From the NCBI RefSeq assembly GCF_902498745.1, contig NZ_LR701479.1, forward strand, positions 624,292 to 688,291: a stretch of DNA of 64,000 bases. The letters are read 5' to 3'. Both the position numbers and the translations under genes were made by a program. This DNA comes from Erythrobacter sp. EC-HK427. Lineage in GTDB: Bacteria; Pseudomonadota; Alphaproteobacteria; Sphingomonadales; Sphingomonadaceae. The stretch's first letter is position 1. Every line of letters starts with the position of its first letter. Shown piece after piece: positions 54,775 through 63,005 of the stretch. The notes below the pieces were generated by a model that saw only the letters and a list, made by a program, of their open reading frames with translations, had not been told where the DNA came from and made no database searches.

Positions 54775-55710
54775 TCAGGACCCGGGAGAGGTGCCCAACG
54801 GGCCACGGCGATCAACCACAGTGATCCGGCGCGCCTTGGCATCAATCACGAGCCGTTCGGTCACGCCATTGCCCGGAAAGGCAACAACGTAGCGCGGATT
54901 GAGGGAGAGCATCTGCTCGTTGCGCTTGAATCCTGCACGCGCCCCGAGACGGCGATCGAGCGAATAGGTCAGCTGCTGGACCTCGCGGCGTTCAGCCCAG
55001 CTCGCAGCCAAGCGATCGGCACCTTTGCCGTCGCCGCCATGGACAAGGAAGAGATCAGGAACAACATCGCGGACCTTGTCGAGGGTCGCCCAGATATTGT
55101 CGGCATAAGCACGCGCATCCTCGGCACTTTCGAAGCTCGGGCGACCCCCGGCAAAGAGGACCGGAGTGCCTTCGGGGATCAGGGCAAGTCGACGATTTTC
55201 CGTGCGAGCGCGGAGGAAGTCGCGGGCATCGATCACGGCCGAAGTGAGGTGGCGCGAATGGCTCGTGCGCGAGCCGGAAACAGGCTTCCATGAGGAGCCG
55301 GTCTCGTCGCGATAGAGTGCTGCTGCGGCCTCGCGCATCTGTTCAAAAGCCAACATGCTGGCTTCGGCAGCCTGCGCGCGTTCAATCTGTTCTTCCAGAT
55401 TGCTCGAATGCACTTCGGAACCATCGGAAGATGCGAGGAGGACGCGTATCTCGTCGCTGGCCCGGTCCAGCTGAGCCGATTTGCGGCTGGCAGCACGGTG
55501 GAACAGATTGACCACGCCCCACGCAATATCCTCGGCATCGGCTTCCAAGGCTGTGTCGGAAAAGATCGCGAAAAGGTCGGACCAAATTGCGGTGAGCGTC
55601 TGGTCGATCGCGTCTTCGCAGGGAAAGTCGGTCTGGCTGAAAGGAGCGGATTTGATGCTGAGGCCTGACAGGTCGAGGCCGCTCAACTGGTCGATGAAGC
55701 TGTCGTACAT
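54775..55710 (-). CDS. DUF2493 (SLOG-like) domain protein
   Basis: The 311-residue protein has a helical N-terminal ~180 residues and a C-terminal DUF2493 domain: TPVLFAGGRPSFESAEDARA near 187, then LFLVHGGDGKGADRLAASWA near 228. This nucleotide-binding fold is related to SLOG/LOG-type domains that may bind or process nucleotides or nucleotide derivatives. Similar genes are common on alphaproteobacterial plasmids, but their role is not established. The start follows AGGAGA. The leader contains a nested hairpin structure. It is possible that it acts in element maintenance or as a nucleotide-sensing accessory. Confidence 0.85.
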   Translation of the reverse strand: MYDSFIDQLSGLDLSGLSIKSAPFSQTDFPCEDAIDQTLTAIWSDLFAIFSDTALEADAEDIAWGVVNLFHRAASRKSAQLDRASDEIRVLLASSDGSEVHSSNLEEQIERAQAAEASMLAFEQMREAAAALYRDETGSSWKPVSGSRTSHSRHLTSAVIDARDFLRARTENRRLALIPEGTPVLFAGGRPSFESAEDARAYADNIWATLDKVRDVVPDLFLVHGGDGKGADRLAASWAERREVQQLTYSLDRRLGARAGFKRNEQMLSLNPRYVVAFPGNGVTERLVIDAKARRITVVDRRGPLGTSPGS

Positions 55711-55719
55711 AGGGTGTCT

Positions 55720-55790
55720 CCTGATCTGATCGCGCGGACAAGAAGAGGAGGCATCATTGCCTCGGCTCTGTCCGCCGGAGTCCGATCAGG
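55720..55790 (-). promoter_or_regulatory. Nested hairpins in the leader of the DUF2493 gene
   Basis: Three nested dyads share one axis: CCTGATC/GATCAGG (55720-55726 and 55784-55790), GCGGACA/TGTCCGC (55734-55740 and 55769-55775) and GAGGC/GCCTC (55748-55752 and 55759-55763). The outermost arm overlaps the AGGAGA ribosome-binding site, so full folding could mask translation. Regulation is inference. Confidence 0.5.
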
Positions 55791-55826
55791 GCCGGAGCAA
55801 GGGGTGAGACGCACCGCGTAGCGGGA

Positions 55827-55878
55827 AACCTGCGGCCCTAGGCTGGCGCGGGCAACACGGGCCGACGGGTCGCAGGTT
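55827..55878. repeat. Long dyad element (element family copy 2)
   Basis: AACCTGCG (55827-55834) and CGCAGGTT (55871-55878) form a perfect 8-base inverted repeat around a 36-base centre that contains GCGGGCAACACGGGCCG. It is the second copy of the element at 54273-54340, at a similar distance (117-168 bases) upstream of its minus-strand gene. Confidence 0.65.
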
Positions 55879-55934
55879 GCGGCGCGCCCCGACCGGCCCA
55901 AGGGCCTCTCCCGGCGGACAGGGACAAGGAAGGA

Positions 55935-56375
55935 TCAGGACCTTGTGTCACCGGCGGATCGGGAGCGCTCGAAGATCGCTTCGCCATTCGAGAAGCGACC
56001 TATCATGCGCAGCTCACCAAACAGATCGATGAACCTTCCCGACACCTGGGCGAGCCAGTGCTGTGCCCTCGCCGTTCTTGGTATGCAGAGATCAGCTTCC
56101 CAATACCCGGGATCATCGCGCTCGGCGATCCAGATCGCGGCGAGCCCGCAATAGGTCGATATGCCGCAATCGGCGAACGCGTTGCGCAAGAAGATGCGGT
56201 CCTCGCGCCCGCGCCATCCATCGAAACGCTCGAAGGATGGAAAGGCCGTTTTCGCGGTATCGATGATCTCGTCGACGAGGCACTCATAGGCCCAGTCGAA
56301 ATCTTCGTCTTCGCTGCCATCAAGCAGACGAAAGGCCACCACGGAGCCGGTCGGATAACTGACGGAGCGTCCCAT
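55935..56375 (-). CDS. Backbone protein of unknown function
   Basis: The 146-residue protein begins MGRSVSYPTGSVVAFRLLDG, continues with FDWAYECLVDEIIDTAK and GREDRIFLRNAFADCGISTY, and ends basic. It has a mixed alpha/beta look and no catalytic signature I recognise. The ATG at 56375 has an AGGAGA site shared in style with the neighbouring ardC and DUF2493 genes, and it begins 14 bases after the ardC stop, so the two form one operon. Similar proteins accompany ArdC in sphingomonad plasmids as I recall. The function is unknown. Confidence 0.75.
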   Translation of the reverse strand: MGRSVSYPTGSVVAFRLLDGSEDEDFDWAYECLVDEIIDTAKTAFPSFERFDGWRGREDRIFLRNAFADCGISTYCGLAAIWIAERDDPGYWEADLCIPRTARAQHWLAQVSGRFIDLFGELRMIGRFSNGEAIFERSRSAGDTRS

Positions 56376-56389
56376 CTACAGTCTCCTGC

Positions 56390-57319
56390 TCAAGCCGCAT
56401 CAGCGAGATCGAAATCGCTCTCGCTTTCACGGGATTGGTGACCCCCAAGGTCAAGCAACAGGCTGGCCGCTTCCTCGGCCTTGGCCGCAGCCGTCAGGAT
56501 CGCGCGCTCGTCCGATTTGAGGATCTTGAGCCAAGATGCGATGTAGCTCGCGTGATGGTCGAGGTGGGTGACCGGAAGACCCAGTTCGGCCCCAAGAATG
56601 GCCGAAGAGAGTTCAGCGACCAGTTCCTCAGCGGCATAGGCGTCGCTGCCAAACCGGTTCTTGAGATCTCGATCGAGCCGCGAAGAATGTCCGGTCCAGT
56701 GCGACAACTCGTGCGCGAGCGTCGCGTAGTAGTGGTCATAGGCTGCAAAGAGCTCGGCTGGCGGCATGGTGACGCGGTCACGCAGCGGCTCATAATAGGC
56801 TTGCGCGCCATGATGGCGCAGATCTGCGCCGATGCGCGCAAAAAAGGCATCAAGACGGTCTGCGCGTCCTTCGGGCTCAATCGCTGCGACCAACGGCTTG
56901 GGATGATAGAACGCAGGGAGACCGTCGCACTGGTCGGCATTGAACACGGCATAGGCCTTGAGCACGCGCCGGTTCTCGATATCTACTTCGCGTGCGGCGC
57001 TTTCGACCTCCTTGGTGTAACTCTTGTAGAAGATCGCAATGGTCGATTTCTCACCCTTGCGGACCTGTCCACCGAGCTTCTGGCACTGGTGGTAGGTCAT
57101 CCAGTAAGGCGAGGCGTAGCCGCAGCCATCGGCTACCAGCCACAACCAGAATGTGTTCATGCCGCGATAGGGCGTGCCGCAGGAACGCAAGGGCCGTGAA
57201 ACGGGCACGCCGCGCCACGGTTTGACCCAGGGCTTAGTTCCTTGCTCGAGCTTTTCGATAATGGCGGCGGTGATGCGCTGGGCCGGCGAAACTGAAGCAG
57301 CGCGACGGGAGTTGGTCAT
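56390..57319 (-). CDS. ardC: ArdC-family antirestriction protein with metallopeptidase domain
   Basis: The 309-residue protein has the ArdC arrangement. The N-terminal ~110 residues form a single-strand DNA-binding domain (ITAAIIEKLEQGTKPWVKPW, then YRGMNTFWLW). The C-terminal zincin-like domain has its zinc site as LAHELSHWTGHSSRL, the HExxH-type motif being HELSH. ArdC binds incoming single-stranded DNA and shields it from restriction during conjugation. The ATG at 57319 follows GGAGA; a longer upstream frame reads as untranslated leader. A 7-base hairpin sits in the leader. The presence of ArdC with a full type I system on the same element is notable. Confidence 0.9.
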   Translation of the reverse strand: MTNSRRAASVSPAQRITAAIIEKLEQGTKPWVKPWRGVPVSRPLRSCGTPYRGMNTFWLWLVADGCGYASPYWMTYHQCQKLGGQVRKGEKSTIAIFYKSYTKEVESAAREVDIENRRVLKAYAVFNADQCDGLPAFYHPKPLVAAIEPEGRADRLDAFFARIGADLRHHGAQAYYEPLRDRVTMPPAELFAAYDHYYATLAHELSHWTGHSSRLDRDLKNRFGSDAYAAEELVAELSSAILGAELGLPVTHLDHHASYIASWLKILKSDERAILTAAAKAEEAASLLLDLGGHQSRESESDFDLADAA

Positions 57320-57336
57320 GGGAGGTCTCCTGATCG

Positions 57337-57356
57337 CCGGGACGGACATGTCCCGG
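57337..57356 (-). promoter_or_regulatory. Leader hairpin of ardC
   Basis: CCGGGAC (57337-57343) and GTCCCGG (57350-57356) form a perfect 7-base stem with a 6-base loop, ending seven bases 5' of the GGAGA ribosome-binding site of ardC. It is part of the recurring hairpin-before-SD pattern of the backbone genes. Confidence 0.55.
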
Positions 57357-57480
57357 TTCAGGAAAAGCAAAGCTCCCTCCCCTCTCGTTTGCTGATGACA
57401 GCTTTGCGCCCTCATCTCAGACGTTGTGCACCGAAGACTAGTCGCCCAGTAGCCGACGCTCACGCTACCGCTGCGCCCCC

Positions 57481-57891
57481 TTATTGGTTGGCCGACGAAC
57501 GGCGACGGGTGCTGACCTGATGTCCTCGGCAGCGCCAATTTCGGAGGTGAGCTATTGCAACAAGCAATGCTCCGGCTGTGGTCACTGCAACCTCTGCAAT
57601 TTCTCTTTCAGTGAAAATGCCTGCCGACATGAGGGCGAGGCCGACAACGCCGAGACCCAAGGAAACTTTCGTGCGCGTATATCGCTTTGAGGCTCTCCAC
57701 AGAACGATCCCGCTGAAAGGCAATGCCATCGCCAGCAGCCAGACATGCAAATCCTCGGGCAACGCCAACCAACTCGACCAAGCTGGAGCAAGTGCGATAA
57801 TCAGAGGTAGCAGCAGACAGTGCAGAATGCACAAGCCCGAAATCCCGACGCCAACGCCGTCGAGCCAAGAGCTCGATGTTTGCTGCGTCAT
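57481..57891 (-). CDS. MerC-domain membrane protein
   Basis: The 136-residue protein has four hydrophobic segments: residues ~11-32 (GVGVGISGLCILHCLLLPLI), ~43-62, ~72-92 and ~95-113. The first contains Cys-x-x-x-Cys, typical of MerC metal transporters. The soluble tail is basic. MerC proteins move mercuric or other metal ions across the inner membrane. There is no mercuric reductase or MerR here, and it shares an operon with DUF1826, so zinc or another metal is more likely. The ATG at 57891 overlaps the DUF1826 stop (ATGA); an ATG at 57900 is also possible. Confidence 0.85.
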   Translation of the reverse strand: MTQQTSSSWLDGVGVGISGLCILHCLLLPLIIALAPAWSSWLALPEDLHVWLLAMALPFSGIVLWRASKRYTRTKVSLGLGVVGLALMSAGIFTEREIAEVAVTTAGALLVAIAHLRNWRCRGHQVSTRRRSSANQ

Positions 57892-58505
57892 GATCGGCAT
57901 TCATCGTCGCTGGCGAACATCTTTGTATCGATAACGAGCACGAGCCGCTTGATCCCCAGATCGCCTGCCGACGGTGAGCGGTGGTAGCACGGTGCGTGGC
58001 CGTTTCCATATCGCCGTCCCTTGAAAACTCCGACATGCCCTGTCGGTACATCGAGCAAAATCTGAGCCTGAGGATTGTTATCGGTCGGAATCTGCGTTCC
58101 CGGCCCGGCATAGGTCGTTATCAGACGCAAATCAGTATAGTCGGCATGCAGCTTACGGCACGAATTCGTGGTGATCTGCTCGAGCCGGATCCTCACATGA
58201 TCCGAAGTAGCCAGCTGGGCAAACCGGGTTGCGAGACCTTCAATATCGCGGAAGATCGCTTCTGGAAGATCGCGGATTTGCGAGAGCGCAACCGGAACGC
58301 GGCCTTCGGCGATACGAGAGAACGGGGGCAACTCCAGCAACATTTGTGCAGCTTGGCAAAACTGCGATGAGTCTCGCGGCTCGATTACCAGATACGTGTT
58401 CCCGTCTGCAATCTTGTCCCAGTGGCGGTTGAATGCGCTCAACGGGTCTTCGCACAGGTCTGACGCGGAAGTTTGGGGCACGTGTCGTTCGGCGACAATG
58501 GTCAT
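57888..58505 (-). CDS. DUF1826 protein, likely zinc-responsive
   Basis: The 205-residue protein has the DUF1826 signature CRKLHADYTDLRLITTYAGP and later HRSPSAGDLGIKRLVLVIDT. DUF1826 genes often lie in zinc-uptake regulons of proteobacteria under Zur, but their activity is not established. The His/Asp/Tyr-rich pattern suggests metal binding. I chose the ATG at 58505. It is divergent from a TonB-dependent receptor gene, with a possible Zur site between, and is followed by the MerC-like gene in the same operon. The role in metal supply is inference from family association. Confidence 0.85.
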   Translation of the reverse strand: MTIVAERHVPQTSASDLCEDPLSAFNRHWDKIADGNTYLVIEPRDSSQFCQAAQMLLELPPFSRIAEGRVPVALSQIRDLPEAIFRDIEGLATRFAQLATSDHVRIRLEQITTNSCRKLHADYTDLRLITTYAGPGTQIPTDNNPQAQILLDVPTGHVGVFKGRRYGNGHAPCYHRSPSAGDLGIKRLVLVIDTKMFASDDECRS

Positions 58506-58578
58506 GAGCAAAACTGCTTTCTTTCAAATGTCATACCCGGACGGCTGCGAGAACGATGCCATCATGATTAAGTGTTGA

Positions 58579-58603
58579 CGTGATGTTATGGTGTATCATA
58601 AGC
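58579..58603. promoter_or_regulatory. Possible Zur-type operator
   Basis: CGTGATGTTATGGTGTATCATAAGC contains the half-site TGATGTTAT with a looser second half GTATCATAA, similar to Zur/Fur-type palindromes built on ATGTTAT-ATAACAT. It is centred in the space between DUF1826 (74 bases) and the receptor gene (79 bases). The right half is imperfect, so the call is tentative. Confidence 0.4.
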
Positions 58604-58681
58604 GCGCTGGCAAGCGGCGCATAGGCCTTACAGGATGCGTCAGCTCCACACATTCCAGTATCCGAACGGGGAGCCAATTCG

Positions 58682-60835
58682 GTGGTAGACTTTCGTTATC
58701 AAGCATCTCTCGCAGCCGTTGCAGCGGCGATTTCCGTTCCCGCCCCACTCTTGGCGCAGGACACACAAGGTGAAGCGGTTCAGGAGCAGCCAGACGATCA
58801 GATCGTCGTCACCGGCGTGCGCCAATTTTATCGGGGGGATTTTGCCCTCAGCGAGATTCCGCAATCGATTGACCTTATCGAGGAAGACACACTTGCCCAA
58901 AACGGCATTGTCCGTCTGGTCGACGCGCTAGACCTGAATGCCTCCGTTGCGCGCCAGAATACTCTGGGTGGGCTCTTCGATGCTTTCGCGGTGCGCGGTT
59001 TTGCCGGGGACGAGAACCTGCCTACCGGATATCTCGTCAATGGGTTCAATGGGGGGCGGGGTTTTGGCGGCCAGAGAGATACGGCCGGGATCGAGCGGAT
59101 CGAAGTCTTGAAGGGGCCTTCAGCTGCACTCTTCGGACGCGGTGAGCCGGGCGGTACCATCAACCTTGTTACGAAACAGGCCCGGATAGGCGACACTTTT
59201 GGCGATGTGGCTGTTCAGTATGGCAGCTTTGAGCGCTTTCGTGGCGAGGTCGACCTTAATCTTGCTGTAACTGACAACCTGTCGGTGCGCCTTATCGGTT
59301 ACGCTGAGGATGCCGACAGCTTCAGGGATACTGTCGAGGAGCTAAGATGGGGCTTCCTGCCATCGATCGGTCTTGCCCTCGGCGAGAACACCAGGCTCAC
59401 CTATGATCTCGAAAAGACCCGCGTCGAGGTGCCGTTTGACCGTGGTATCGTAGTGCTGAACAATGATTTTGACACGGTCCCGCGCGAGCGTTTTATTGGC
59501 GAACCGGGCGATGGCGATCACGTCGCCCGCGCCGAGGGGCATCAGTTGCGCCTGCAGCACGATTTCAGCGATCGCTGGAGCGCGCTGATTGGAGCGAGCA
59601 TACGCGATACACTGTTGACCGGCTTTTCCTCCGATCCGGAATTGGCCGGATCACGCCAGCCAGTCTTCACCGACGGTCGCTCGCTCTCGCGTCAGCGGCG
59701 TTCGAGGCTTTACGATTCCCAGCAGATAGTCGTTCGCGGCGAGGTCAGCGGCGAGTTCGAAACCGGCGCCCTCGCGCATCGCGTTCTCATCGGTGCCGAT
59801 TATGATCAGTTTGAGAACTTCCAGGACTTCCGCCGCGTTCGTCCCCCTTCAGTCGCGAGTAACCCGAGCGAGCAGGCCGCTTACATCATTGACATTCTCA
59901 ATCCAGTTTATGGCCGGTTCCCGCTTCCGACGCCGTTACCGCAGAACAATCGACTGGACGTCCAGGAATCCTTCGGGTTCTTCATTCAGGACCAAATCGA
60001 GCTGACTGATCGGCTGCAAATCCGCCTTGGCGCGCGTTACGATGATTTTTCGCTGAGGACGGAGAACAACATCACCGATGTGATAAGCAATCGCAGCGAT
60101 AGCCGCATCAGCCCTCAGGCCGGGATTGTCTACGAACTTAGCGCTCCAATAACGCTGTACGCGGCCTACAGCGAAGGGTTCAGAGCAAATATTGGAACGG
60201 ACGTAACCGGCGTAATCTTCGATCCCGAAATCAGCCGATCCATCGAGGCTGGGGCCAAGCTTTCCTTGCTAGACGGGGCAGTCACCGGAACCTTTACGCT
60301 GTTCCAGCTGGAGAAGGAAAACGTTCTCGCCAGCGACATCAATAACCCCGGATTCTCCGTAGCCATCGGCGAAGCGCGCAGCCGAGGCATCGAGCTTGAT
60401 CTGAATGGTCGGCTTCCAGGCGATTTCGAATTCTTGCTAAGCTATGCCTATGTCGATGCGGAATCCCGGTCGAGTGTGCTCGATCCCAACTTCTCGTTCG
60501 TCATTGAACCGGGCGATCCGCTTATCAACATTCCAGATCACTCGCTGAATGCCCAACTGTCTAAACGCTTCATCCTTGGCAATCGCACATGGATGCTGGG
60601 CGCGGGCGTGCAGCATGTCGGCGAACGACTGGGAGCCACAGGTACGGATTTCGTGCTTCCAGATCATACGCTTTTCCGGATCTTCGGCGAGGTTGAGTTG
60701 GTCGATGGCGTCATGCTCAACGGGAGCGTGACCAATCTGTTCGATACCGACTGGTATGCGAACAGCTACTCCTCGCTGTGGGTAATACCAGGCGCTCCTC
60801 GTACGGCGACGGTTTCGCTGCAATTCGCATTCTAA
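58682..60835 (+). CDS. TonB-dependent outer-membrane receptor
   Basis: The 717-residue protein starts with a signal peptide (to about residue 25, ending PAPLLAQ), a TonB-box-like segment QIVVTGVRQ, a plug domain (SIDLIEEDTLAQNG, RIEVLKGPSAALFGRGEPGG) and a 22-strand barrel ending in a terminal Phe (SLQFAF). The plug reads like siderophore receptors of the FhuA/FecA kind. With DUF1826, a MerC-like protein and an exporter beside it, it may import a zinc chelate or a related metallophore. The start is GTG at 58682 after GGGGAG. A possible Zur site is about 80 bases upstream. The substrate is inferred. Confidence 0.92.
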   Translation: MVDFRYQASLAAVAAAISVPAPLLAQDTQGEAVQEQPDDQIVVTGVRQFYRGDFALSEIPQSIDLIEEDTLAQNGIVRLVDALDLNASVARQNTLGGLFDAFAVRGFAGDENLPTGYLVNGFNGGRGFGGQRDTAGIERIEVLKGPSAALFGRGEPGGTINLVTKQARIGDTFGDVAVQYGSFERFRGEVDLNLAVTDNLSVRLIGYAEDADSFRDTVEELRWGFLPSIGLALGENTRLTYDLEKTRVEVPFDRGIVVLNNDFDTVPRERFIGEPGDGDHVARAEGHQLRLQHDFSDRWSALIGASIRDTLLTGFSSDPELAGSRQPVFTDGRSLSRQRRSRLYDSQQIVVRGEVSGEFETGALAHRVLIGADYDQFENFQDFRRVRPPSVASNPSEQAAYIIDILNPVYGRFPLPTPLPQNNRLDVQESFGFFIQDQIELTDRLQIRLGARYDDFSLRTENNITDVISNRSDSRISPQAGIVYELSAPITLYAAYSEGFRANIGTDVTGVIFDPEISRSIEAGAKLSLLDGAVTGTFTLFQLEKENVLASDINNPGFSVAIGEARSRGIELDLNGRLPGDFEFLLSYAYVDAESRSSVLDPNFSFVIEPGDPLINIPDHSLNAQLSKRFILGNRTWMLGAGVQHVGERLGATGTDFVLPDHTLFRIFGEVELVDGVMLNGSVTNLFDTDWYANSYSSLWVIPGAPRTATVSLQFAF

Positions 60836-60852
60836 ATGTCGAGATCGCTCTG

Positions 60853-61572
60853 ATGAACACCCCGCTTGAGGCACGATCTGTATCGCTTGTGCGCGAGGGC
60901 AATGCAGTCCTCGATGACGTCTCTTTCTCCGTCGCACAAGGCGAAATCTTCGCGCTGCTTGGCGGAAACGGGGCGGGCAAGTCGAGCACCTTACTCACGT
61001 TCCTCGGCTTCTTGCAGCCATCGTCTGGCGAGGTGCTGGTCAATGGCCAGAGCGTTCATGCGGACGTTGCCGCTGCACGCTCGGCCATGGCCTACCTGCC
61101 CGAGGCCGCTACGCTTTACGGACATATGAGCGCCTATGAGAACCTTGAGTATTTCCTCGACCTTGCAGGACGCAAGGCGACAAGTAGCGAGCTAGACGCA
61201 GCATTTGATCGGGTCGCGCTGATCGACGAAGCGCGTAGTCGGCGGTTGCAATCCTATTCCAAGGGAATGCGTCAGAAGACCGCAATTGCGCTCGCATTGC
61301 TGCGTGGAACCCCAATCCTGCTGCTGGACGAACCCACCTCCGGGCTCGACCCTGTGGCCATCGACGAGTTTCACGATCTGGTAAAAGTGCTGGCCTCCAG
61401 CGGCCAGACCATCCTCATGGTGACGCATGATGTCTATGGAGCGTGCCAGGTGGCGGACCGTGTTGGCCTCCTGCGACAGGGCAAGCTGGTTGGCAGTTTC
61501 ACTGCCAAACCGGGCGAGAGGATCGACACCGAAACAGTCCATGCAGCCTTTGCGGAGCGCGAGGCATCATGA
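60853..61572 (+). CDS. ABC transporter ATP-binding protein
   Basis: The 239-residue ATPase shows Walker A GGNGAGKSS near 40, a signature YSKGMRQKTAIALAL (a variant of LSGGQ), Walker B PILLLDEPTSGLDP and the switch His in VTHDV. It resembles the ATPases of NosF/ABC-2 exporters more than importers. It starts 18 bases after the receptor gene and overlaps the next gene (ATGA). With the two following permeases it forms one transporter. Its substrate cannot be told from sequence; the receptor and metal genes suggest a metal or metallophore, either for export of the empty carrier or membrane repair. Confidence 0.9.
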   Translation: MNTPLEARSVSLVREGNAVLDDVSFSVAQGEIFALLGGNGAGKSSTLLTFLGFLQPSSGEVLVNGQSVHADVAAARSAMAYLPEAATLYGHMSAYENLEYFLDLAGRKATSSELDAAFDRVALIDEARSRRLQSYSKGMRQKTAIALALLRGTPILLLDEPTSGLDPVAIDEFHDLVKVLASSGQTILMVTHDVYGACQVADRVGLLRQGKLVGSFTAKPGERIDTETVHAAFAEREAS

Positions 61573-63005
61573 GCACGGCAATTCGCATTGCCCGTGAAGA
61601 ATGGCGGCTTTGGCTGCGCTCCAAAGTGGTCGTTGCAGCGGCCCTAACCATTGCGGTGCTTCTCGCAGCAACCAGCGTGCTGACCATCAACCGGATTGCT
61701 GACGAGCAGTCGCAACGGATGGAGCAGCAGGTGGCAGCAGAAGAGACGTTCTTTGCCCAGCCCGATCGCCATCCGCACCGCATGGTCCATTACGGTCACT
61801 ACGCCTTCCGCCCTCCGCCACCGCTTGCCGTCTTCGAGCCGGGCGTTGATGCTGTCACGGGGCAGTCGATCTTCCTCGAAGGACATCGCCAGAACAGCGC
61901 AATGTTTGCCGATACCAAGGCCGCCGCCGACCTTGGCGGATTTGCTTCCCTGACACCGGCCAGCCTGTATCAGCTGTTGCTGCCGCTTCTACTGATCGTA
62001 CTGGGTCACGCGATGTTCCTGCGCGAACGGGAAACCGGCACTCTGGCCGTGCTGCTGGCGCAAGGAACTTCGGGAACAAGGCTCACACTGGGCAAGGCAA
62101 CCGCGCTGCTGTCCGTGATTGCGATCTTCATGATCCCGCTCGCGCTTATCGCTGCCTACTCGGTCGCGCTTGGCGAAAGTGCTCTGGCCGCAGCTTCTCT
62201 GGTTGCCGGGTATTTTGTCTATTTGTGCGCGTGGGGCGCCCTCGTTCTCGCCGCATCGATCCTGATCCGGCAGCGTGCCGTGTCGCTCGGCGCGCTCGTA
62301 TTCATCTGGCTGTTCGCCGCGCTTATCGTTCCACGCTTTGCCATCAACGTCAGCAGCGCGGCCATTGATGCGCCGGGCAAGATCGAAAGCGATCTTGTGA
62401 TGCTCGCTGAACAGCGCAAGCTGGGCGATGGTCATAACGCAGCCGATCCGGCGTTCGAGCAATTGCAGGCGCAAGTTCTGGAGCAATATGGCGTCGAGAC
62501 TGTCGAGGAGCTCCCGATCAACTGGCGGGGCGTGGTGGCGACGTATTCGGAGACCGAGCTAACCGATCTGCTCAATCGCTTTGCCGAAAACAGGATGGCG
62601 CTGGAAGCGGGGCAATCGCGCCTGTTCGATCTCTTCGGACTTCTCTCACCGACCATCGCAGTTGCCTCGTCCTCGCGCACACTTGCCGGAACCGATCTGG
62701 CTACGCATCACCGCTTTCTGCGAGAGGCCGAAGTCCTGCGCTTTGATTTCGTCCAGGCCCTGAACCAAGCGCATGTAACCGATCTGGATTACACGCTCGA
62801 CATCAATCGCAACAAGGACACAGCCGCGGCTGAGGCCGCCAGGATCAATGCCGAAAGCTGGCAGGTTCTGGACGAGTTCCGGTTCCAGCCCGACAACGCA
62901 AATGAGCGTCTCTCACGGGCTGGATTGCCGCTCGGCATTCTGCTCCTCTGGTTGGGATTATCCAGCGGTATCGTAGTTTGGGCAGCACGGAGGGTACGCA
63001 TCTGA
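61569..63005 (+). CDS. ABC-2 type permease (first of two)
   Basis: The 478-residue membrane protein has an N-terminal helix (~15-37, VVVAAALTIAVLLAATSVLT), a periplasmic loop of ~110 residues rich in His and aromatic residues (RHPHRMVHYGHYAFRPPPPL), then about five helices between residues ~135 and ~265, and a second large loop before the final helix (LPLGILLLWLGLSSGIVVWA). The layout, with two large external loops, is that of ABC-2/DUF3526-type permeases. It overlaps the ATPase gene by four bases and the next permease by one base (TGATG), so all are one operon. The His-rich loop may touch metal. Confidence 0.82.
   Translation: MSTAIRIAREEWRLWLRSKVVVAAALTIAVLLAATSVLTINRIADEQSQRMEQQVAAEETFFAQPDRHPHRMVHYGHYAFRPPPPLAVFEPGVDAVTGQSIFLEGHRQNSAMFADTKAAADLGGFASLTPASLYQLLLPLLLIVLGHAMFLRERETGTLAVLLAQGTSGTRLTLGKATALLSVIAIFMIPLALIAAYSVALGESALAAASLVAGYFVYLCAWGALVLAASILIRQRAVSLGALVFIWLFAALIVPRFAINVSSAAIDAPGKIESDLVMLAEQRKLGDGHNAADPAFEQLQAQVLEQYGVETVEELPINWRGVVATYSETELTDLLNRFAENRMALEAGQSRLFDLFGLLSPTIAVASSSRTLAGTDLATHHRFLREAEVLRFDFVQALNQAHVTDLDYTLDINRNKDTAAAEAARINAESWQVLDEFRFQPDNANERLSRAGLPLGILLLWLGLSSGIVVWAARRVRI

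Noticed and set aside
57481-57891. Mercury resistance operon
   Set aside because: Only a MerC-like gene is present; no merR, merT, merP or merA is seen, and the partner gene is DUF1826.
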